DNA from: Amphiduros pacificus
Lineage: Eukaryota; Annelida; Polychaeta; Phyllodocida; Hesionidae
Length of the DNA: 64,000 nt
Direction of reading: 5' to 3'
Assembly (NCBI GenBank): GCA_949316495.1
Contig: OX439007.1
Span: 15,412,479-15,476,478, forward strand
Under the pieces are notes generated by a model. That model was given only the letters and a program-made list of their open reading frames with translations. It was not told the origin of the DNA and did not search any database. The first letter of the stretch is position 1. Every line of letters begins with the position of its first letter. A program made the translations under genes and the position numbers. Below, piece by piece: positions 56,861 to 64,000 of the stretch.

Positions 56861-58601
56861 ATGAGATTTGCTGTCGTCACCGTTTTATTTGGTCTGTCAT
56901 TAATTCACGTTTCTCATGCACTGTCTGAAAATACCACGCTGAAACAAACTGGCATTCCAGAGACTATAACAACAACGGTTACTGACTCCCAGTCCACGAC
57001 AACAACAGTCCAGACCACAACGAACGCAGAAAGTCCAACGACAGTAGAAACAACAACGAATGATACGACAGTGGAAACAACAACGAGTGATACAACGACA
57101 GTGGAAACAACAACGAGTGATATAACGACAGTGGAAACAACAACGAGTGATACAACGACATTGGAAACAACAGATAATGTAACAACGGCAGTGGAAACAA
57201 CACCAAATGATATAATGACAGTAGGGACAACAATAAATGATACAAATACAGTGAAAACAACAACAGATGATATAACGACAGCGGAAACAACAACAAATGG
57301 CACAACCACATTGGAAACAACAACCAAAGGTCAATCTACAGTAACAGCAATGACATCAAAAAGTCCAACTATGACAACAGAGAACACAAACACCCATTCA
57401 ACAACCACAACACCGGATTTGAGCAAAGTTTCATCTGCAATACACAATACTACAGAAACAAATCAAAGTATGCAAAGCTCTTGTCATTTATTTTATTTTT
57501 TACATATTTAGCATGTATTTTATAATTTTGCGGCCAAATATTATTTGAGTCAAATTGTCTTGTTTATAAAATGATGCATTGTTTCCTCGCAGCTATGGCA
57601 ACCAATTCTGATCTGGATTTGAACACAACTTCGGCATCGCTCACAAATCAAACCGTGATTATATCAACTGAAGATACGGCCAATGAACCAGAACAGATCA
57701 CAGAAATAGTAGTGCAAGCCATGTCTGCAGCTGGTCAAAATAAGACCGAGACTTCATCCAAAGCTCTCAATAATAACGCATCTTTTACTGCAACCAATGA
57801 ACCAACAGCTGATAGTACAAAGACAGAACAACAAATGTTGACTGATACAGTCGCATACAATGACACTGGTAAGACAGCCATTTGTTTATAAATGAGAAAC
57901 AAGTTATCATATGTATTATGTTGATTGCCTTTGGAATGTTCCCCTCTTTGCGCCTGAAAATCCTTTTAATTTTTAACCACCATACAAGTGATTTTCAATG
58001 GATATTTTCAAGTGATTTTCAATGCATATTTTCAAGTGATTTTCAATGCATATTTTCAAGTGATTTTCAATGCATATGTTATATCAATGATTAAGATATC
58101 TGACATTAATGTATCAAAATATGCATTCAAGAATCAAGATGACTATAAACAATGTTTTCAAAAAATTTATGTTAGAATTTTTTTTCTTCACTTTACACTT
58201 TTAACTCTTTTACTTACATAATGGATTTCATTGCCCATCACTTCTTCCTTGTTCTTAAATACATATCGTAAATATGTGACTGGGGCATTACAATTATTGA
58301 TATTATATTTTTTATTATTCTAGACTATGAGTTGGACACAAACACTACGGATCGTTTGATTAACATCACCTCAGTTCCCAAAAATGGATCACTGATCATC
58401 GGTTTCAACAGTACATCAGAGCAGCAGATTTCCTCCCCAGATGGCGCCACTCTCACAACTCCCACTTTAGTGATTATTTTCGTGTCTAGCATTGGCACAG
58501 TGTTAATTGTGGTAGCTCTGGTAGGGAAGTTGTGGTATGATAGCTGGAAGAGAAGACATTACCAGAAAATAGACTATTTGGTGGAAGGCATGTATAGCTG
58601 A
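56861..58601 (+). CDS. Thr-rich mucin-like single-pass membrane protein (three exons)
   Basis: Cell-surface mucin-type protein, 386 aa. Exons 56861-57467, 57593-57868, 58324-58601; both introns phase 1; acceptor TATGTTTCAG eight bases before the ATG. Signal peptide residues 1-20 (MRFAVVTVLFGLSLIHVSHA). Residues ~28-165 are dominated by a 10-11-residue Thr repeat (VETTTSDTTT), suited to dense O-glycosylation, with many N-x-T/S sites (ENTT, NDTT, NQTV, NKTE, NNAS). There are no Cys in the ectodomain. TM segment in the last exon (LVIIFVSSIGTVLIVVALVG), then WKRR and a 20-residue tail ending YLVEGMYS. Exon layout and phases match the neighbouring MANSC gene downstream of its MANSC exons, so it may be a paralogue that lost or never had that domain. 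A barrier or adhesion role is inferred from composition. Antisense frames at 56900-57334 are shadows. Confidence 0.85.
57985..58080. repeat. Short tandem repeat in mucin-like intron 2
   Basis: About four units of TTTTCAAGTGATTTTCAATG-CATA. Confidence 0.85.
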
Positions 58602-58872
58602 GTGGTGACATCTTGCGGCGGAGAGGCACAACATGCGGAGCATATGGATTAAAGGGCACATCTAATCACACACACACACACATACATATTATGCATTCCA
58701 AAATACTCTCCCCCGTTTAAAATGTGTGCAATATTTACCATTAAATTTACTCATAAACCTTAGGTAAAACTATATATTAACAAGTGTATAGGGATATATT
58801 TTCAATGTAAATAGTGCAAAATATATATAAAAACAATTATGAAATGCATTGCTAATCTCTTCATATCAAATT

Positions 58873-58878
58873 AATAAA
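58873..58878 (+). terminator. Poly(A) signal AATAAA for the mucin-like gene
   Basis: Lies about 270 bases past the TGA at 58601. Another AATAAA is near 59118. Confidence 0.4.
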
Positions 58879-59220
58879 AACATCAAGGCCCTTTTTCATC
58901 TCAAATGCAGATCATGATCATGTAAATATTATTCCTGATGTTCTTTATTTCAATAATTTTACCAGAGTCCCAGCATTTAATATGTTTGTTAATTGATATT
59001 CATGCTGCTGTTCAACGCTGGTTGTATGTGACAATTACAATTTGATTTTAGTATAAAACAATTACAACCAATTAAATGTTAAATCATGAAAATTCAACTT
59101 CTGTGATTACCTTTTGTAATAAAGATTTGAGACAAAGCTTGGATTTTTACAGTATTATTTTGTATTTATTTTGTATTTAGAAATTACGCTCATTAAGCAA
59201 CTATATTACGCTCATTAAGC

Positions 59221-59222
<2 letters not shown>

Positions 59223-59290
<68 letters not shown>

Positions 59291-59323
59291 TATGACTTTT
59301 TAGCACATTTATAATAAGGGAAA

Positions 59324-59380
<57 letters not shown>

Positions 59381-59400
59381 ATGTGCTAAAAAGTCATAGT
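59223..59400. repeat. Inverted repeat with nested (TA)n tracts
   Basis: CTATGACTTTTTAGCACATT (from 59288) recurs inverted at 59373-59399 around a (TA)n core; a second (TA)n tract lies outside (59223-59287). The perfect 27-base arms suggest a small foldback element inserted in, or grown by, a TA tract. From 59401 to 59585 nothing is seen. Confidence 0.75.
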
Positions 59401-59589
59401 TAAGCCCGAGAGCAGCTGTCACCCCAAAGCAATTGTGAGACGAGACAAAATAAACGCAAAGGTTGAGGCATAATTTGGCCTAAATCATTCGTTCAAAGCT
59501 CAAGGTTTGGTAATTCATTGATCTTAATATTCATTATATGGGCCAACATATATATTTAAAATGTATATTTATAAATGGCCAGGGACTGC

Positions 59590-59762
59590 GATAGTTGTCT
59601 ACCACGTCTACAGGATACTTGCATTTCTTGCTTTCTGTATATTCATAAATAGTTCCTGAATACTGTGATGGATAAAAAATCACGGCTTATCCACGTGACA
59701 AATTCACGTCATAATCACGTCTTAAATTCACGTCATTTCAACAAGTTTTGTCTGCTGGGTAA
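59590..59762. mobile_element. CACGT-rich element fragment
   Basis: CCACGTGACAAATTCACGTC and TTCACGTCATTTCAACAAG then TCTGCTGGGTA match the ends of 37187-37757. From 59763 to 60590 nothing firm is seen except a SINE-tail scrap at about 60357-60395. Confidence 0.5.
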
Positions 59763-60593
59763 TGTTTTATATATTTACATGTCTAATAATATATAAGTCG
59801 ATCCTAGTATTTTTAGGTATAACTTCAAACAGAATCATTGAAAGGGTAAACAATATTTTACTTTCAAAATGTGTTAGTTTCATGTTTTTCATTGCTTCGT
59901 AATAATATTGGTTGGATCAATTCTGAAATCAGTTTTTATTTGACTCATTTTCCCTTATATCATATTGGTGAAATAATCAATATGTAAATTATAACATGAA
60001 AATCCCATGACATTTTTCAAATGCCACACAGTTCGATTGCACACATGTTCGAGCAAACTGATGATTGACATTTTAATTGTTATCAAAATAAATCCAATAT
60101 TGACATAAACTGCAAACTGCAAACTAATTCAAACTGCTTCGAGCAATAAGTCTGTTTTTTTATATTTTGATTACCTCTGTAGTATTTTATTGTGAAATGT
60201 CAACCATAACGCAGTTAACAATCAAGAAAATGATTGTAGTACAATAAAGTGAAAATTACTTTGCTGTATTTGCATGTCAATATAAACACTGTGTGTATTC
60301 CCGAAATATGGTCAACGTACATGACGTGGTATTCCCTTAAGAGAAAAATGTAGCTTGTTTGTTTGGGGGGTTTAAATCATTTCTAGTAATTATTTCATTA
60401 AAAGATGTGATTTTAGCCAAAATTTGTCAACGTTGCAGCAATAGAAAACGATATTTTGTTTAGTACTATGAAAGTGTTACATTTAGGAAAAATCTGATAC
60501 CTGGAAATCACAACTTCAGATTTATAATTTCAATGTTTGAACCTCCAAATGACATTTGGACTTTGAATATATTATTCGTGGGTAAAAGGTTAC

Positions 60594-60906
60594 GTTTGTT
60601 TGTTTGTTTGTTGTTTTACATCACTTTCAACATTATATCAGTCATTTCGTGATGAGACCTACTTGTAGCAGATATAGTGCTGCCTCACTGAATTGTCATG
60701 TCGCAGGTCCTTGACATGACAACCCACCCGGTCACAGATTTACAAGGGCAACGGGTTAATCCTTTAGGCACAGGCCTCAGCTCATGTGGGAAATTGTATC
60801 ATTAGTTCAATCACGGCATGGCCGGGGTTTGAACCCACGACCTTTGGATCACCACAGAGGAACTGGTGGTAATAAGCTGGCGCTCTAACCAACTGCACCA
60901 TGGCCC
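60594..60906 (-). mobile_element. tRNA-derived SINE, full length
   Basis: (TTTG)n tail at 60594, complete body, B box in GGGTTTGAACCC and A box in CCAACTGCACCATGGCCC at the right end. About 313 bases. The A box carries a change (GGTGCAGTTGG) relative to 49316. Confidence 0.88.
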
Positions 60907-61169
60907 AAAAGGTTACGATCAACACAAAGTTGTAAAAAGGTTTCAATGATAGATACCCTTTCAAGAAGCCACCAGACAAGATGTTGTCCAACTCGAGTCA
61001 CCAGTTGACATTAGAGATTTGAATTGTGAAGTTTTGTGAAGGTCATGGTCTTGATCGAACTTTGCTGAATTAAATTTAAATCTATCACAATTTTCTCATA
61101 ATACGTAACATTTCATAATTTTGCTTATTAAATGAAAACAAAAACAAATGTTTTAAAATATTTTACAGA

Positions 61170-61359
61170 CACCTTCCTTTCTTGGTACACCGCGCCACAC
61201 AAAAAGTCAATTAAAATATACAATTTTGGTGAATTCCTTGATGGGGCACCATTTTTGGCACATCACATAGAAATCTCCCGCCTCCGACAGCAAAAAACCA
61301 GAGTCAAGCCTCTAAAATTACACAATGTACCGAAAGTGTTTTTGAAAATTTACTTCTAA
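61170..61359 (+). CDS. Candidate terminal exon, unrecognised
   Basis: An acceptor (AATATTTTACAG) at 61169 opens a frame (TFLSWYTAPHKKSIKIYNFG, FLDGAPFLAHHIEISRLRQQ) that stops at 61359, and AATAAA follows at once. The entry phase is 1, the phase used by the mucin-like gene just upstream, so it could be an alternative 3' end of that gene without a TM segment. It has no family match and an overlapping AATAAA may be chance. Confidence 0.25.
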
Positions 61360-61374
61360 TAAAATTGCCTCCGA

Positions 61375-62990
61375 AATCAAATGCTCATAAATTTTTACAC
61401 AACTGCGCAGTAGGCAACTGATCACATTTATATCTGTCTGTGTGGGTCACACAGCAGGCAAACCTCAGATATCAATAAATGAGCAGCTGTCTGTTCCCTC
61501 TCATGATGTCATATAATATCGTATCTAAATTATGCTATGTTATTTATCAATAAAATTATGTGATTTGATCCTCGTGCTTTGGACTTAAATGTCCATACAA
61601 ACAAGGAGGTTTTTTTTACATTGTATTTAATATGTGATATGTGAGAAAGAAGATTAAATTCTTTTCTTTTCTATTTCATTACGGTTAATTGCGGAAAACC
61701 TAATCCAGGTATTTTGAATGCCAAGAGATAAAACAAATTCCTGATTGCCATGTTTAAGTGTTGAAAAGTTCATTGCAGAAAGTAAATCATTATAGTGTGA
61801 TGTTAAAAAAAACTGTCCAATTAAAACTTTTATATTATATCATGCATCTATCACGTATCGGGTTGATCATGTGATCAAAGGGTTGCAATATGTTTTTGCC
61901 AGTTAACCCGTTTTGTTAAAATTATTACCGATTTTGTATATTGATAATCTGAATGTTGAATGTCAATAAAATCACAACATGTGATAACAAATATAACAAC
62001 CCTGGAAAGGATATTTCAATGCACAACAGCACCATAATAAAACATTTAATATCTTCTAAAAATGAACAACAGTACCTCAATAAAACAGCTGATATAGATT
62101 ATTTAAAACTGATCGCCCTGAGGACAGTCATGCCCTCTAGTGACAAAATTAAACTCCATACACAAAATCTGAAAATATTGATATAACTCACTCATAGTGT
62201 GTACATCACAAACCTCAACGTCTTCGATGTTTATAAAAATTCTTACACAAATATATATTTATTAATTATATAGAAATAAATAATAATCTGAACATTTTAA
62301 CAATGTTATTTGTAATCATAAAACAATTAATTGCACACAAGCCAGTGTCCCGCTGCTCTCATGAAAACATATACTTGCGACATAAATTTCATCTTGTCAG
62401 TGTCCACAAGCTCTCAGAATGCAATATTTCTGAGATGGGTGAGGTTGCCCTTTGAGCATAAAAATTGATAATATTGATTTTAACTAAAAATGATGTTTTC
62501 AAGAGGTCCGAGCGAACATATGTGGTAGTTAGTGACTCATGTGGTCTGGTGTTCAAGTATTACTCTGCGGCTTTTAGGCCATTTTTGGATAGTCTGGTAC
62601 GTTAGTATTACATTACTTCAGATCACTTTAAACTTCACATTCTCTCACTTTCTAGATCTAGTGTGATCTTTTTCAGAGCATTAAATATTCAGAATCGACA
62701 GGACCATATTTATGTACTTGATCACCGGACATTCATGTGCCATCCTGAACATAATTTATACCTCCTGTATACTTGATCACCGGGCATTGATTGACAAAAC
62801 AAACCATCTGTGTGAGAGGCTACCTGGATCAGACTAAATATTGGCTCTTGTTGGACGGAGGTAACATCCCAGCCACGTCAGGATGACAGAACACACATGA
62901 CGCAACATCTCCTTTATAGTTTAAACTTGGTCATCAATAGTTTTTAATGTGATACTTAAATTGACATCTGTTTGTGGAAACAGCCATCAT
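61375..62990. other. No gene seen; likely holds the promoter of the next MANSC gene
   Basis: AT-rich. A phrase near 62715 (TACTTGATCACCGGACATTC) is repeated about 55 bases later. A donor-like AACTAAG|GTAAGT at 63011 probably ends a non-coding first exon of the MANSC gene at 63372. Confidence 0.4.
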
Positions 62991-63371
62991 TCTGTAAAAA
63001 AACAAACTAAGGTAAGTGATTATTAAGATTATAATGACCACGGTGGCTTCAAAATAAATATTTGAATGAGACTATTCTTGTGATGTATATTTGCTCAATG
63101 CATATCTGTATACATGTGGAGTATACTATAGAAAAATAAGGCAGTTCACCAAAGGCATGAGGAAAGAATAGAATAGGCCCTTTTCATAAATATATCTAAA
63201 GTGAAGGTGAAAACTTTCATGCACTTTCCAAAATTTGAGGTCAATTATAAGTTATATTGCTTTCAGCTAAAATATCGAAGACGGTTTTGACTTTAATAGA
63301 GGAAATCGACGTCAACACCAGTGACATAAGTATAAATAAAGATCATGGTTATTTTAATGTTTCAGAATAAA

Positions 63372-64000
63372 ATGAGCAGCATGAAGTCATCATCAGGGAA
63401 AATAGCTTTGTTGTGCCTGTTACTTGCCGTGGCGCCATCTGAAGGCGGTGGGAAAATGGAGTGTGAAGCTGTCCAAGAAAAACACGGGGACACGTTCGAT
63501 TATGCGGCTCGGGACTCCTACAAGATCGGAGAATTCACAGATGCAAAAAATGCCGACGAATGCTATGCAAAATGCTGCAATAATGCCTTGGGTGAGTAGT
63601 CATGACTAAAAAAAAATCCGTTTTTATTAATATAGTTTTAAAAATCGTATGACTGATTAGGGTATTAATTAAAGGTTTGGGGCATTCATGTAGGGTCCTC
63701 AGTTCCCTTACAGTTGGGAATATTTGTTTGTTATAATTTAACATATTGCAAAGTACCAACTATATTTTAAGTGTGAAAATTAAAAAGGGACCTGTGGCCT
63801 GTGAACTAAAAATGTATGAATCGCCATTGTTCCTCTCTGGTATTTATAAGAAGTTTGGAGAATTATTTAGGCAAAGTGAAACAGTTAATGAAATACCAAA
63901 GTGAACACAAAATTTAGATACAGAACTGCACTTCTAAACATGTATCATGCCACACAATCAACACATAGAGATAGAAATAATTGTATCAGGTCCAATATCT
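63372..64000 (+). CDS. Second MANSC-domain protein, first coding exon, runs off the window
   Basis: Only the first coding exon is in view: 63372-63591, acceptor TTAATGTTTCAG six bases before the ATG, donor TTGG|GTGAGT in phase 1. Signal peptide residues ~1-26 (KIALLCLLLAVAPSEGGG), then the start of a MANSC domain: MECEAVQEKHGD, GEFTDAKNADECYAKCCNNA. Cys spacing matches the MANSC gene at 45895 (C, then ~35-45 residues, then C-x3-CC), and the intron enters the domain just after CC in the same phase. A second in-frame Met at 63381 could also start it. Remaining Cys, any repeats and the TM segment must lie past 64000. From 63592 onward the window holds only intron. Confidence 0.85.

Noticed and set aside
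56900-57334. Three - strand ORFs rich in Val, Cys or Leu
   Set aside because: Antisense shadows of the Thr-rich repeat of the mucin-like gene.

Overview
This window is animal nuclear DNA, not prokaryotic. Every credible gene is split by GT..AG introns in consistent phases. Intergenic DNA is AT-rich and full of microsatellites, minisatellites, a tRNA-derived SINE with a CAAA tail, LINE scraps and many short inverted-repeat elements. The gene set (FMRFamide-receptor-like GPCR, MANSC membrane proteins, a CBM2-like plus fucolectin-like secreted protein, an insulin-like peptide) suits a marine invertebrate, most likely a lophotrochozoan and perhaps a mollusc. That placement is inference. I saw no LTR retrovirus-like or Polinton-like element.

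Layout. (1) 1.9-20.4 kb: an insulin-like peptide gene on the + strand in two exons 17.9 kb apart. Its second exon (20190-20353) is short and easily missed, and its A-chain has four residues, not three, between CC and the next Cys. A four-exon single-pass receptor-like gene (3854-5384, - strand) lies wholly inside that intron. (2) 25.3-33.6 kb: a - strand gene of three exons encoding a signal peptide, a CBM2-like domain and a fucolectin/F5-8C-like domain. Its first intron holds a 1-kb array of a 26-bp satellite. (3) 38.4-41.9 kb: a five-exon class A GPCR with a long Cys-containing ectodomain. (4) 45.9-64 kb: three + strand cell-surface genes. They are a MANSC protein with twelve 22-residue repeats and a TM segment, a Thr-rich mucin-like TM protein, and the first exon of a second MANSC protein that runs off the window end.

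Between genes, at least eight SINE copies or fragments, three LINE fragments and several short repeat families (called here R1, X, E, H, W and G) explain most recognisable structure. The genes do not form an operon. The common theme is secretion and cell-surface signalling: one hormone, one peptide-type GPCR and several single-pass ectodomain proteins, most with phase-1 introns, the usual phase for extracellular modules. Exon joins were derived from splice consensus, reading phase and domain continuity only, with no transcript data.
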